This document shows positions 1 through 8,566 of a stretch of DNA of 64,000 nucleotides, piece by piece (positions within the stretch are counted from its first letter, which is position 1; each line of letters begins with the position of its first letter). This stretch comes from Advenella mandrilli (lineage in GTDB: Bacteria > Pseudomonadota > Gammaproteobacteria > Burkholderiales > Burkholderiaceae_B). Made by a program: the position numbers and the translations under genes. The notes beneath the pieces are model-generated. The model was given only the letters and a program-made list of their open reading frames with translations. It did not search any database and was not told the DNA's origin. Location: positions 1-64,000 of the forward strand of contig NZ_JAENGP010000005.1 in NCBI RefSeq assembly GCF_016595155.1. The letters are read 5' to 3'.

Positions 1-183
1 GGCAGTCAGTACCTTGCACAGCTCGGCATAACCCAGTTTCTTTTCACCCGCTTTATACCTTTCCTGCTGCAAGTGCAATGCCTGGTTATACACATACCGA
101 CAGGAACCGGCAAAGCTGCGCATGGCGTGCTGCTGTTGGCCATTGGGCATCAGTGCGAATCGGGAGGCTTGAAGGCGTTGCAT
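1..183 (-). CDS. tnpB: TnpB/OrfB-type transposase of the IS200/IS605 superfamily, N-terminus only (runs off the left edge)
   Basis: Reading leftwards from the ATG at 183, the frame stays open to base 1 and gives 61 residues. They resemble the start of IS200/IS605 OrfB (TnpB) proteins: MQRLQASRFALMPNGQQ, then RSFAGSCRYVYNQAL and the following KAGEKKLGYAELCKVLTA stretch, which is the typical N-terminal helix-turn-helix entry. TnpB is an RNA-guided DNA endonuclease associated with these elements. Its RuvC catalytic part and the omega-RNA at the element's 3' end would lie outside the window, so integrity cannot be judged. No TnpA (Y1 transposase) is seen upstream in 184-373. The family call is from remembered sequence pattern; I am fairly sure of it. 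Confidence 0.8.
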   Translation of the reverse strand, partial: MQRLQASRFALMPNGQQQHAMRSFAGSCRYVYNQALHLQQERYKAGEKKLGYAELCKVLTA

Positions 184-225
184 GGGTTTAGTATAGTTGA
201 AACAGAAAAGAGTGCAAGAAAATGG

Positions 226-360
226 TGTCCTTCGGACCCCGTGCTATCCATCCCCACCATTAATGATGGGGCTTTCCGCGCTTAATAGTAACCCTGCCGG
301 CCTTCGGCCTCCTCGTTCCCATGTCCGTATGGGAACGAGGCTGCGTTCACGCTAGCGTGA
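226..360. repeat. Cluster of hairpins between the tnpB start and the HAD phosphatase gene
   Basis: Several inverted repeats sit within 135 bp. They are GTCCTTCGGAC near 229-239, CCCCACCATTAATGATGGGG at 252-271, GGCCTTCGGCC near 299-309, a 10-bp perfect stem at 311-320/331-340 (CCTCGTTCCC with loop ATGTCCGTAT), and the 14-bp perfect palindrome TCACGCTAGCGTGA at 347-360. IS200/IS605 elements carry hairpins at their ends, so part of this may be the left end of the tnpB element. The 311-340 stem also resembles dispersed intergenic repeats found in many proteobacteria. The exact element boundary is not determinable here. Confidence 0.6.
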
Positions 361-373
361 GGACGCCTGGCAG

Positions 374-1003
374 TTAGCTTAACGCCTTCACGATGTCTGC
401 GGGTGAGGTAAACATGAAGTCAGGCTGTTGCTGTTGCAGGGCATCACGGCTGTTATAGCCCCAGGTAACCGAACCCATCATGACCTTGGCTTTGCGGGAC
501 GCTTCAATATCGCGTAACTCATCACCAATCAGCAGGCATTCGGCGGGGGGCAGTTTGTGTTTATCCAGCAACTTTCCCAGTTTGGCCGGTTTGCCAAAAA
601 GATCAGTGCCGCACAGGAACTCATCAAAATAGTCCACATTCTTGTCAAGAATCTGGCGTACATTAATTTCACTGTTTGAACTCAGGATGGCCAGTTGGTA
701 TCCCTTGGCATGGAGCTGTTGCAAAGCCTCGGGAATACCGTCAAATAATTCGATATTGGGTGAGGCATCTTGCATGCGCTGGCGGAACTCCATCAGGATG
801 GCAGGCGCCTTCCAGAAAGGGATTTGCAGCGTCTGCAAAATCTCGCCTGCCTCCATGCTGCGCAAGCGGGCTTTTTCTTCGGCAGAAGGGTCCCGGAAGT
901 TATATTTTTGTGCAACACTGCTCAGGATTTCATCGAACCAGGGCAGGGTATTGGCCAGGGTGCCGTCGAAATCGAAAGCAATGATTTTGGGAAGCTGGCT
1001 CAT
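374..1003 (-). CDS. HAD-superfamily hydrolase (phosphoglycolate-phosphatase-like)
   Basis: A 209-residue cytosolic phosphatase of the haloacid dehalogenase superfamily. Motif I is IIAFDFDGTLANT (Asp11 nucleophile, Asp13). Motif II is the Ser in LAILSSNSE. The motif III Lys lies in the GKPAKLGKLL region and motif IV is LLIGDELRDIEASRKA. The cap is alpha-helical as in Gph/PGP-like members. The substrate cannot be read from the sequence. The start is taken as the ATG at 1003, which overlaps the rimO stop as TAATG and implies translational coupling. An upstream in-frame ATG at 1021 would lie inside rimO and is less likely. Confidence 0.85.
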   Translation of the reverse strand: MSQLPKIIAFDFDGTLANTLPWFDEILSSVAQKYNFRDPSAEEKARLRSMEAGEILQTLQIPFWKAPAILMEFRQRMQDASPNIELFDGIPEALQQLHAKGYQLAILSSNSEINVRQILDKNVDYFDEFLCGTDLFGKPAKLGKLLDKHKLPPAECLLIGDELRDIEASRKAKVMMGSVTWGYNSRDALQQQQPDFMFTSPADIVKALS

Positions 1004-2322
1004 TATTTGACGTCTGCCCACAAATCGTATTCATCGGCTTCGGTCACTACCGCACGCACGATATCGCCTGGTTTCAGCGACTTCTCACTATTTAAGTAAA
1101 CACAGCCGTCAATTTCGGGGGCGTCGGCGCTAGAGCGGCCAATGGCATCGCCATCTTCGTCAATTTCGTCAACCAGGACGCTAATTTCCTTGCCAATTTT
1201 AGTTTGCAGCCGTGCAGCTGAAATGGCTTGCTGGTGTGCCATAAAGCGTTCCCAGCGATCCTGTTTGACATCGTCAGGGACAGCGTCGGCCAATTCGTTG
1301 GCCGGTGCGCCTTCTACCGGCGAGTACTGGAAGCAGCCAACCCGGTCAAGCTGGGCCTCGCTCATCCAGTCAAGCAGGTATTGGAAATCTTCTTCGGTTT
1401 CACCAGGGAAACCCACGATAAAGGTAGAGCGAATGGTGAGCTCGGGGCAGATTTCACGCCATTTTTTAATGCGGGCCAGGGTTTTGTCTTCAAACGCCGG
1501 GCGTTTCATGGCTTTTAAAATACGTGGGCTGGCGTGCTGGAAAGGAATGTCCAGATAAGGCAGTATTTTTCCTTCGGCCATGAGCGGAATCACTTCATCG
1601 ACACTGGGATAGGGGTACACATAGTGCAGGCGAACCCAGACACCCATTTCTGACAGGGCGCTGCACAGCTCGGTCATGCGGGTTTTAACCGGGCGGCCAT
1701 TCCAGAAGCCGCTGCGATACTTAAGGTCTACCCCATAGGCGCTGGTATCCTGGGAAATAACCAGGACTTCTTTCACGCCGGCATTGACCAGGCGCTGGGC
1801 TTCGTCAAGAACGTCGCCAATTGGGCGGCTAACCAGGTCCCCTCGCATTGAGGGGATAATACAGAAACTGCAGCGATGGTTGCAGCCTTCGGATATTTTC
1901 AGGTAGGCATAGTGGCGGGGCGTAAGCTTGATGCCTTGTGGTGGTACCAGGTCTGTAAAAGGATCATGCTCCAGGTTGGGCGGGGCGGCTTCATGCACGG
2001 CACGCACCACCTCTTCATATTGCTGGGGGCCAGTTACCGCCAGCACGCTGGGGTGCACCTTGCGAATCACGTCTTCTTCCACACCCATACAGCCGGTCAC
2101 AATGACCTTGCCATTTTCGGCAAGTGCTTCCCCAATGGCTTCAAGTGATTCGGCTTTGGCGCTGTCAATGAAGCCACAGGTGTTAACCACCACTACATCC
2201 GCGTTTTCATAAGAGGGGGAAATTTGATAGCCTTCGGTGCGCAGCTGGGTAAGAATGCGCTCAGAATCGACCAGGGCCTTGGGGCAGCCAAGGCTGACAA
2301 AACCGACTTTGGGGTTGGACAT
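1003..2322 (-). CDS. rimO: Ribosomal protein S12 methylthiotransferase RimO (radical SAM)
   Basis: A 439-residue radical-SAM enzyme that methylthiolates an aspartate of ribosomal protein S12. The N-terminal UPF0004 domain begins [17 protein letters not shown] and contributes the cysteines of one Fe-S cluster (GCPK, NTCGF, VTGCMG). The radical-SAM motif CNHRCSFC is near residue 147 and a TRAM domain closes the protein ([17 protein letters not shown]). The [10 protein letters not shown] signature separates RimO from MiaB. The start is set at ATG 2322; an in-frame ATG 36 bp upstream would add residues unlike the family. It is cotranscribed with the HAD gene and divergent from the hydrolase at 2477. 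Confidence 0.96.
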   Translation of the reverse strand: MSNPKVGFVSLGCPKALVDSERILTQLRTEGYQISPSYENADVVVVNTCGFIDSAKAESLEAIGEALAENGKVIVTGCMGVEEDVIRKVHPSVLAVTGPQQYEEVVRAVHEAAPPNLEHDPFTDLVPPQGIKLTPRHYAYLKISEGCNHRCSFCIIPSMRGDLVSRPIGDVLDEAQRLVNAGVKEVLVISQDTSAYGVDLKYRSGFWNGRPVKTRMTELCSALSEMGVWVRLHYVYPYPSVDEVIPLMAEGKILPYLDIPFQHASPRILKAMKRPAFEDKTLARIKKWREICPELTIRSTFIVGFPGETEEDFQYLLDWMSEAQLDRVGCFQYSPVEGAPANELADAVPDDVKQDRWERFMAHQQAISAARLQTKIGKEISVLVDEIDEDGDAIGRSSADAPEIDGCVYLNSEKSLKPGDIVRAVVTEADEYDLWADVK

Positions 2323-2476
2323 AAAAACAATACCTTTTGAATGAGCCTGGCTCAACAATACTTTTAAAATCAGTATTTTAACTTTTTTTTTGGAAATCCG
2401 TTCCGTTCAGGACCCATTCAACGTAAACTGTAAAAAACCTTGTTTTATCAACCCTTTTTCTAAAGAGGCCGTTGTT

Positions 2477-3367
2477 ATGAAACGTAAAAAAGCAAGTGAT
2501 TTTTCGCCCGCCGTACTGAAGGATTTTGATTTATATGTGCATGGCATTATCAGCCGGCGCGAATTTTTAAACCGCAGTGCCCGCTTTGCCGTAGGGGGTG
2601 TTACTGCTGGCGCCATTCTGGACAGCCTTCAACCCAATTTTGCCTGGGCCCAGCAGGTGCCCAAAGACGACAGCCGGATCAAGGCAGAATATGTTGAATA
2701 TCCTTCTCCCAAAGGCAATGGCACCATGAAAGGGTATTTGGCACGCCCTGCCAACGCCAGCGGCTCCTTGCCGGCGGTGGTGGTTATTCATGAAAACCGG
2801 GGCCTGAATCCCTATATAGAAGATGTTGCCCGCCGTTTGGCGCTTGAGGGTTATCTGGCTTTTGCGCCCGATGCCCTGGCGGCGGTGGGGGGATACCCGG
2901 GTGATGAAGACAAGGCCCGGGAGATGTTTGCCAAACTGGATCCGGGCAAACGCACCGAAGATATGGTGGCGGCGGCCGAATTCCTGAAAACCCATCCCGA
3001 GTCCAGCGGGAAGCTGGGGGTGATTGGTTTTTGTTACGGGGGTGGGGTGGCTGGCATTATGGCGGTACGCATGCCCGACCTGGCCGCTGCGGTGCCATTT
3101 TATGGCGCCCAGCCACCGGCTTCGGAAGTAGCGGTCATCAAGGCACCGTTGCAAATCCATTATGCCGGGAACGATGACCGAATCAATGCGGGTTGGCCCG
3201 ACTTTGAACAGGCCCTCAAAGAGCATGGCAAAGACTATGAAATGCATAGGTATGCCGATACCCATCATGGTTTTCACAATGACACGACACCCCGTTATGA
3301 TGAAGATGCGGCCAAACTGGCCTGGCAGCGTTCACTGGCGTTTTTTGACCGACATCTCAAGTCCTGA
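2477..3367 (+). CDS. Dienelactone hydrolase family protein with an N-terminal export signal
   Basis: A 296-residue alpha/beta hydrolase. The N-terminus carries SRREFLNRSARFAVGG followed by a hydrophobic stretch and AWAQ. This resembles a Tat signal (S-R-R-x-F-L) with cleavage after about residue 59, so a periplasmic enzyme is inferred. The DLH fold features are visible: HENRGLNPYIEDVARR (Glu of the active site), the nucleophile elbow GVIGFCYGGG with Cys, an Asp in AGNDDRI, and the final THHGFHND His. The substrate is unknown; family members open dienelactones or act as carboxymethylenebutenolidases. The start at 2477 is favoured over an in-frame start 87 bp upstream because of the AAAGAGG purine stretch at 2461-2467 and the signal layout. 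Confidence 0.88.
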   Translation: MKRKKASDFSPAVLKDFDLYVHGIISRREFLNRSARFAVGGVTAGAILDSLQPNFAWAQQVPKDDSRIKAEYVEYPSPKGNGTMKGYLARPANASGSLPAVVVIHENRGLNPYIEDVARRLALEGYLAFAPDALAAVGGYPGDEDKAREMFAKLDPGKRTEDMVAAAEFLKTHPESSGKLGVIGFCYGGGVAGIMAVRMPDLAAAVPFYGAQPPASEVAVIKAPLQIHYAGNDDRINAGWPDFEQALKEHGKDYEMHRYADTHHGFHNDTTPRYDEDAAKLAWQRSLAFFDRHLKS

Positions 3368-3483
3368 CACCAGGTATTGGATTTTTCTTCAGTTTTAACA
3401 CGTAAAGCAGCGGAAAAATCAGATAAATCAACATCAAGGCAGGTTACACTTGGGTTTGTGCGTTTATTTTTTCCCTGCTTCTT

Positions 3484-4833
3484 ATGACTTCTCCCGTTGT
3501 TGCGCCTGCCCTGTCTGATGTCCTGTTTGCCTGTGCCGGCTGTCTGCGCGACGTATTGGCGGGCCGTTCTTTAACCGAGTCCCTGCAAGAGGTGCCCGAT
3601 GAATGGCGGGCGCCGGTGCAGTCGGTGTCGTTTTATGTCATGCGACAGTTGGCAACCGGGCAGGCCTTAAGTGGGCTGTTGCTAGATAAAAAAGCCCCCA
3701 ATCGACTGGTTGAATCTTTGCTGGTGGTGGCTTTGTGCCTGCTGGCGGTTGATGAAAGCCAGGCTAATAACAAGGCACGCCATGTACCGGTTTATGATGC
3801 ACATACTGTGGTGAACCAGGCGGTGAAAGCGGCCGACAAGCACAAAAAAACCGCTTCATTCAAGGGGCTGCTTAATGCCTGCCTGCGCAATTTTTTGCGT
3901 AATAAAGAATCGTTAATGCAAGCCATTGCCGTGCGCAGTGAGGTGCAGTGGGGGTTTCCCAAATGGTGGATTCATCAGGTGCGCCAGGCCTATCCGGGGC
4001 AATGGCGCGAAATCCTGGCATCGGCCGCAACACCCGGCCCCATGACGTTGCGGGTTAATACAAGGCAAATCAGCCGTGAGGCATTACGCCAATTGTTTAT
4101 TGAACAGGATATATCGTGCCACGAAGCCGGGCATGCCGGTCTTGTTCTGGCTCGTGCCTTGCCGGTTACCCAAATACCCGGCTTTGAACAGGGCTGGTGG
4201 TCGGTTCAGGATGCCGGCGCTCAACTGGCCGGTGAAATTGTGCCGGTGCATGATGGCATGCGGGTGCTTGATGCCTGTGCCGCACCCGGCGGTAAAACGG
4301 CGCACCTGCTTGAGCAGGCCAATCTTGATATGACGGTACTAGACGTGGATAGCCACCGGCTTGCCCGGGTAGAAGAAAATCTGGCCCGCCTGAAGCTGGA
4401 TGGCCCACATGTGCACATGCGGGCCGCTGATGCTGCTGAGCTGTCGCAGTGGTGGGATGGCGTACCGTTTGATCTGGTGCTGGCCGATGTGCCCTGCACG
4501 GCATCGGGCATTGTACGCAGGCACCCGGATATCAAATGGCTCCGGCAAGAGGCCGACCTGGCCAAAACCGCAGCCTTGCAAAGAGCGATTGTGCTGGCCT
4601 TGTGGCAAACGGTTGCCCCAGGGGGGTACTTGCTGTATGTTACCTGTTCCGTGTTTCCCATAGAAGGGCAGGAGCAGGCCCGTTATCTGGAAATGTCGCT
4701 GGCCGGTGCCGAGCGGCTGGGAGCCCCCGGACAAATCCTGCCGCTGGCTGAACAGGCCGGTAGCGTTGCGCCCCATGATGGTTTTTATTATGCCCTGTTC
4801 CGGAAAAAACCGGAATCTGGCAAGGATGGTTAA
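3484..4833 (+). CDS. rsmB: 16S rRNA (cytosine-967-C5)-methyltransferase RsmB
   Basis: A 449-residue RsmB/Sun family enzyme that methylates C967 of 16S rRNA. The N-terminal third is a NusB-like helical RNA-binding domain (ending near SFKGLLNACLRNFLR). It is followed by the linker and the SAM-binding Rossmann domain: VLDACAAPGGKTAHLLE, VLDVDSHRLARVEENLARL, then motif IV DVPCTASGIVRRHPDIKW and motif VI YVTCSVFPIEGQEQ, which hold the two catalytic cysteines. Length is slightly above the E. coli protein. It begins a run of same-strand genes: the stop at 4833 is 5 bp before the DUF4390 gene, then ntrY, ntrX, trkA and trkH follow. Confidence 0.95.
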   Translation: MTSPVVAPALSDVLFACAGCLRDVLAGRSLTESLQEVPDEWRAPVQSVSFYVMRQLATGQALSGLLLDKKAPNRLVESLLVVALCLLAVDESQANNKARHVPVYDAHTVVNQAVKAADKHKKTASFKGLLNACLRNFLRNKESLMQAIAVRSEVQWGFPKWWIHQVRQAYPGQWREILASAATPGPMTLRVNTRQISREALRQLFIEQDISCHEAGHAGLVLARALPVTQIPGFEQGWWSVQDAGAQLAGEIVPVHDGMRVLDACAAPGGKTAHLLEQANLDMTVLDVDSHRLARVEENLARLKLDGPHVHMRAADAAELSQWWDGVPFDLVLADVPCTASGIVRRHPDIKWLRQEADLAKTAALQRAIVLALWQTVAPGGYLLYVTCSVFPIEGQEQARYLEMSLAGAERLGAPGQILPLAEQAGSVAPHDGFYYALFRKKPESGKDG

Positions 4834-4838
4834 AGAAC

Positions 4839-5471
4839 TTGAGGGATAATGTTTTTTCGCAATCTGCTTTTCAATGGTTTGGCCGTGTTTTCATGTGGTC
4901 GTTTTTGGCGGTTGTCTTGCTGTTGCCGGTGTGGTTTTCTTACGCACAAGAGTTTCAGCAGGCCAAGCCCGATGCCTGGATAGAATCCCTGGCGCTGGAC
5001 AAGGAAAAAGACAGCTATACCTTGTCGGCCAATATTTCGTTAAACCTGGGCGAAGAAGTGCGTAATGCCGCTGAAAAAGGGGTGCCGCTTTATTTCACCA
5101 TCAATTTTGAAATCATCAGGCCACAGACGTTATGGTTTGATAAAACTGAATTACAGCAGCAACATACCTGGCGCATCCAATACAATGCGCTGTTGCGCCA
5201 ATGGCGAATCAGTAACGGCGATCTATCCATACCCGAGCTGTCGCTGGATGATTCCCTGCAGCATATTATTAACCTGGAAAGCTGGCCCATCAAAAACCTT
5301 GACCAGCTCAACCCCACCATTAACTATGAAGGCAGATTACGCCTGAAGCTGGATACCTCCCTGCTCCCAAGGCCTTTTCAGATTAATGCATTCAACAGCA
5401 GTGCCTGGTCATTATCGACACCATGGAAAAATTTCAACTTAAAAGTTTCGGACATAAAACCCGGCTCCTGA
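4839..5471 (+). CDS. DUF4390 domain protein, exported or membrane-anchored, partner gene of ntrY
   Basis: A 210-residue protein with one N-terminal hydrophobic segment (FMWSFLAVVLLLPVWFSYAQ, about residues 18-37) followed by a soluble, probably periplasmic, beta-rich domain typical of DUF4390. Such genes sit between rsmB and ntrY in many betaproteobacteria; no biochemical role is established to my knowledge. The only start that keeps a full signal segment is TTG at 4839, with AAGGA about 12 bp upstream. ATG 4893 is an alternative that would leave a short signal-like N-terminus. Its last 49 bp overlap the start of ntrY in another frame, which suggests coupled translation. Confidence 0.82.
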   Translation: MRDNVFSQSAFQWFGRVFMWSFLAVVLLLPVWFSYAQEFQQAKPDAWIESLALDKEKDSYTLSANISLNLGEEVRNAAEKGVPLYFTINFEIIRPQTLWFDKTELQQQHTWRIQYNALLRQWRISNGDLSIPELSLDDSLQHIINLESWPIKNLDQLNPTINYEGRLRLKLDTSLLPRPFQINAFNSSAWSLSTPWKNFNLKVSDIKPGS

Positions 5472-7786
5472 TTTCCTGGCTGGTGAAAATCAGCCTTATC
5501 GCCATTGTTTTGGCCGCTTTTGTCTTGCTGGGTTTGCTGGTGGGCTCAACGGGCAATACATCGCGCTTTGCACAGCAGTTTGATTTGTTGCTGTTGCTTA
5601 ATGGCGTGTTGGCCCTGGCCCTGTTTATCTGGGTGGCAACCCTAACCTGGCGGTTGATTCGTCAATTGCGCAAGAAAAAATTCGGTGCCCGCTTAACGTC
5701 CCGGTTTGCCATGGCTTTTGCCGTGATGGCGGTTATTCCGGGGGTGGTTATTTATTTGTTGTCGGTACAGTTCATGTCCCGCTCTGTCGAGTCATGGTTT
5801 AACGTCAAGGTGGACAGTGCGCTAGAGTCGGGGCTGGCCCTGGGGCGGGCTTCACTGGATAGCCAGGTGGCCGATTTGCTGGTTCGGGCCAAAGCCATTT
5901 CCAGCGTTTTGTCACGGGTGCCCGAACAGGACATGCCCATGGAACTAACACGCCTGCGTGAGGCTAATGGCCTGAGTGATGCCCTGGTGTTTTCAGCGGC
6001 CGGCAACCGTGTGGTGGCCTTTTCTACCTCAAATTATGGCAGTTTGTTGCCCTCTATGCCGCCGGCGACCATTGTAAACCAGCTCAAATTGTCGCGGCAA
6101 TATGCCCGGGCCGAAGATACCGGCAACGTAGACCAGCAAAGTCCACAGCTCAGGATCAGGGTAATTGTGCCCGTGTTTACCCATTCCTTCCGCTTTGATG
6201 TCCCATTGGGGGCCGCCCCGGAACCGTATTGGCTGCAATTGACCTATCTGGTGCCCGAGAGTCTGGGTAATCATTTGAATCAGGTGCAACAGGGTTTCCG
6301 CGATTATGAAGAATTGGCGCTGTCACGTACCGGCATCCGCAATTTGTATGGCATTACCCTGACCATGGCCTTGCTGCTGACGGTGTTTGCCTCTATTGGT
6401 GTGGCGCTGGCTATTGCCCGGCAGCTGGTGCAGCCCCTGCTGAATTTGGCCGAGGGTACCCAGGCCGTAGCCGTTGGTGATTACCGGCCTTTGCCCGAAC
6501 CGGATGCCAAGGATGAAGTGGGGCAACTCACGCGTTCGTTCAATATGATGACGCATCAGCTTGATGAGGCGCGCAAACAGGTGGAGCTTAACCGACTGCA
6601 GCTGGAGCGCTCTAATGTGTACCTGGAAAGTGTGATGGAAGGGCTGTCATCGGGGGTGATCGTATTTGATGCGCGCTTTAATGTCACGACCGTGAACAAA
6701 GGCGCCCAGACTATCCTGAATGAAGACTTGCGCTCGGTGCCGGGCCGGCCGCTAGAGGTGGTGGATAACCTGATTGAGTTTACGCAGGATATCCGCAAGG
6801 CATTTTCCAATCACGCGGCGGTGGGTTCTGGACGGCATTATTGGCAGGAACAAATCGAAATCATGATTGGTGCTGATTCTGGGGATGATCAGAAAACGGT
6901 CACGCTTTTGATGCGTGGTACACGGCTTCAGGTAGATGGCCGGCAAACTGGCTATGTGGTGGTTTTTGATGATATTTCCGAGGTTATTTCAGCCAATCGA
7001 GCGGTTGCCTGGGGAGAGGTGGCGCGCAGGCTGGCCCATGAAATCAAGAATCCGCTTACGCCCATTCAATTGTCGGCCGAAAGGCTGGCCATGAAGTTGA
7101 CCGACAAACTGGAAGAGACTGATGCAAATATGTTGATCCGCTCTACCAATACGATTGTGAACCAGGTGACCTCCCTGAAAAAAATGGTGGATGATTTCCG
7201 TGAATATGCCCGAACACCGCCTGCACAGATGCAACACGTCAATATTAATGCTTTAATAACGGATCTTGCATTGCTGTATGGCTGGGACCCCGAAGGAAAT
7301 CATGTTGAAGAACCGCTTAACCGGCGGATAGGTCTGAAACTGGATGCCATGCTGCCAGAGGTCGAGGCTGATTCGACCCAGTTGCGTCAGGTGCTGAATA
7401 ATTTGATGGCTAACTCCCGTGATGCCATGGTTGATATCGAACTTGACGGGGACGAACCAGGCATTACCATTCAGACCATGCTCACAAAAGTTGCAACGGG
7501 AGCCACTGAAGAAGGTGAAGCGGTTAGAATAATGCTCGAGGATCGGGGCTGTGGATTTACCTCACAGGTTTTACAGAATGCTTTTGAGCCATACGTAACG
7601 ACCAAAGTGCATGGCACGGGTCTTGGATTGGCAATTGTTCGTAAAATAATCGAAGAACATGGGGGCAAGATTGATATTTCAAATCGCAAGGAAGGTGGCG
7701 CCCGCATCTCGATTTTACTCACGCGACTTGTGAAGAAAAGCAAAAAACCATGTCCTGATGGTTATAATTCGATTAATCAGATTTAA
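5423..7786 (+). CDS. ntrY: NtrY-type membrane sensor histidine kinase
   Basis: A 787-residue kinase of the NtrY class. Hydrophobic N-terminal segments (about residues 15-40, 50-75 and 90-115) and another near 305-330 flank a large periplasmic sensing region. Then come HAMP, a PAS domain (LESVMEGLSSGVIVFDARFN) and HisKA with phospho-His in RRLAHEIKNPLTPIQLSAER. The ATPase domain shows an N box RQVLNNLMANSRDAM, G1 LEDRGCGF and G2 GTGLGLAIVRKI. NtrYX systems are linked to nitrogen metabolism, redox or envelope state. The start ATG 5423 lies inside the DUF4390 gene. It is followed after 39 bp by its response regulator. Confidence 0.94.
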   Translation: MEKFQLKSFGHKTRLLISWLVKISLIAIVLAAFVLLGLLVGSTGNTSRFAQQFDLLLLLNGVLALALFIWVATLTWRLIRQLRKKKFGARLTSRFAMAFAVMAVIPGVVIYLLSVQFMSRSVESWFNVKVDSALESGLALGRASLDSQVADLLVRAKAISSVLSRVPEQDMPMELTRLREANGLSDALVFSAAGNRVVAFSTSNYGSLLPSMPPATIVNQLKLSRQYARAEDTGNVDQQSPQLRIRVIVPVFTHSFRFDVPLGAAPEPYWLQLTYLVPESLGNHLNQVQQGFRDYEELALSRTGIRNLYGITLTMALLLTVFASIGVALAIARQLVQPLLNLAEGTQAVAVGDYRPLPEPDAKDEVGQLTRSFNMMTHQLDEARKQVELNRLQLERSNVYLESVMEGLSSGVIVFDARFNVTTVNKGAQTILNEDLRSVPGRPLEVVDNLIEFTQDIRKAFSNHAAVGSGRHYWQEQIEIMIGADSGDDQKTVTLLMRGTRLQVDGRQTGYVVVFDDISEVISANRAVAWGEVARRLAHEIKNPLTPIQLSAERLAMKLTDKLEETDANMLIRSTNTIVNQVTSLKKMVDDFREYARTPPAQMQHVNINALITDLALLYGWDPEGNHVEEPLNRRIGLKLDAMLPEVEADSTQLRQVLNNLMANSRDAMVDIELDGDEPGITIQTMLTKVATGATEEGEAVRIMLEDRGCGFTSQVLQNAFEPYVTTKVHGTGLGLAIVRKIIEEHGGKIDISNRKEGGARISILLTRLVKKSKKPCPDGYNSINQI

Positions 7787-7825
7787 ATAATAGTACTGAT
7801 GTACGTTAGTAATAGGTGACTACAT

Positions 7826-8551
7826 ATGGCCAGAATACTGGTGGTAGACGATGAAATTGGAATTCGTGAGCTTCTTTCTGAAATTTTGTATGACGAAGGT
7901 CATACGGTTGAACTCGCTGAAAATGCTTCCCAGGCGCGTGCCGCGCGCCTGAGATACCGGCCAGACCTGGTCTTGCTTGATATCTGGATGCCCGATACCG
8001 ATGGTGTCAGTCTGCTAAAAGAATGGGGCTCACAGGGATTGCTGGATATGCCGGTCATTATGATGAGTGGACATGCTACGGTTGATACCGCCGTAGAGGC
8101 AACCCGCATTGGCGCCATGGATTTTCTTGAAAAGCCCATTACCTTGCAAAAGCTGCTTAAAACGGTCCAGTCTGGCCTGGCGCGTCCGCATGCCAAACAG
8201 GTATTGGCTTCTGCCGGTATGGTACCTGCTGCACGGCCTGCTCCTGCCGCAACAAAAGTAGCGGCAACCCCGGCTTTTGCCGCTGCGCCAGCTACTGTTG
8301 CGGCCGCAGCCGCTGCACCGGCAGCCAATGCCGCGCCGCAGCCACAGGGTTCCATGTTGGGTAATATTACCCTTGATCAGCCTTTGCGCGATGCACGGGA
8401 TGAGTTCGAACGGGTTTATTTTGAATACCATCTGGTTCGAGAAAACCACAGCATGACACGCATTTCAGAAAAAACCGGGCTTGAACGCACCCACCTGTAC
8501 CGCAAACTGCGCCAGCTGGGTATCGACTCATCCCGCAAGCGCAACGCCTAG
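7826..8551 (+). CDS. ntrX: Short NtrX-type response regulator: receiver plus Fis-type HTH, no AAA+ domain
   Basis: A 241-residue response regulator paired with NtrY. The receiver (residues 1-120) is intact: acidic pocket VDDE (8-10), phospho-Asp52 in LLDIWMPD, Thr/Ser in MMSGHA, and Lys in FLEKPIT. An Ala/Pro-rich linker of about 60 residues follows, rich in AAPA repeats. The C-terminus is a Fis/HTH_8 DNA-binding domain (ITLDQPLRDARDEFER, then SEKTGLERTHLYRKLRQLGI). Canonical NtrX is about 450-480 residues with a sigma-54 AAA+ domain between these parts; here it is replaced by the linker, and no Walker or GAFTGA motif exists. It therefore cannot be a classical sigma-54 activator. It may be a typical feature of this family of bacteria rather than a local defect. 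Confidence 0.9.
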   Translation: MARILVVDDEIGIRELLSEILYDEGHTVELAENASQARAARLRYRPDLVLLDIWMPDTDGVSLLKEWGSQGLLDMPVIMMSGHATVDTAVEATRIGAMDFLEKPITLQKLLKTVQSGLARPHAKQVLASAGMVPAARPAPAATKVAATPAFAAAPATVAAAAAAPAANAAPQPQGSMLGNITLDQPLRDARDEFERVYFEYHLVRENHSMTRISEKTGLERTHLYRKLRQLGIDSSRKRNA

Positions 8552-8566
8552 TTTTCGTCTTTTTCC

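Noticed and set aside
73-285. Plus-strand open frame of 70 codons
   Set aside because: It is antisense to the tnpB start and runs through the hairpin cluster; no ribosome site or domain.
2567-3277. Long minus-strand open frame opposite the dienelactone hydrolase gene
   Set aside because: Shadow of a high-GC third-position gene; the plus-strand frame has a signal sequence and catalytic motifs, this one has none.
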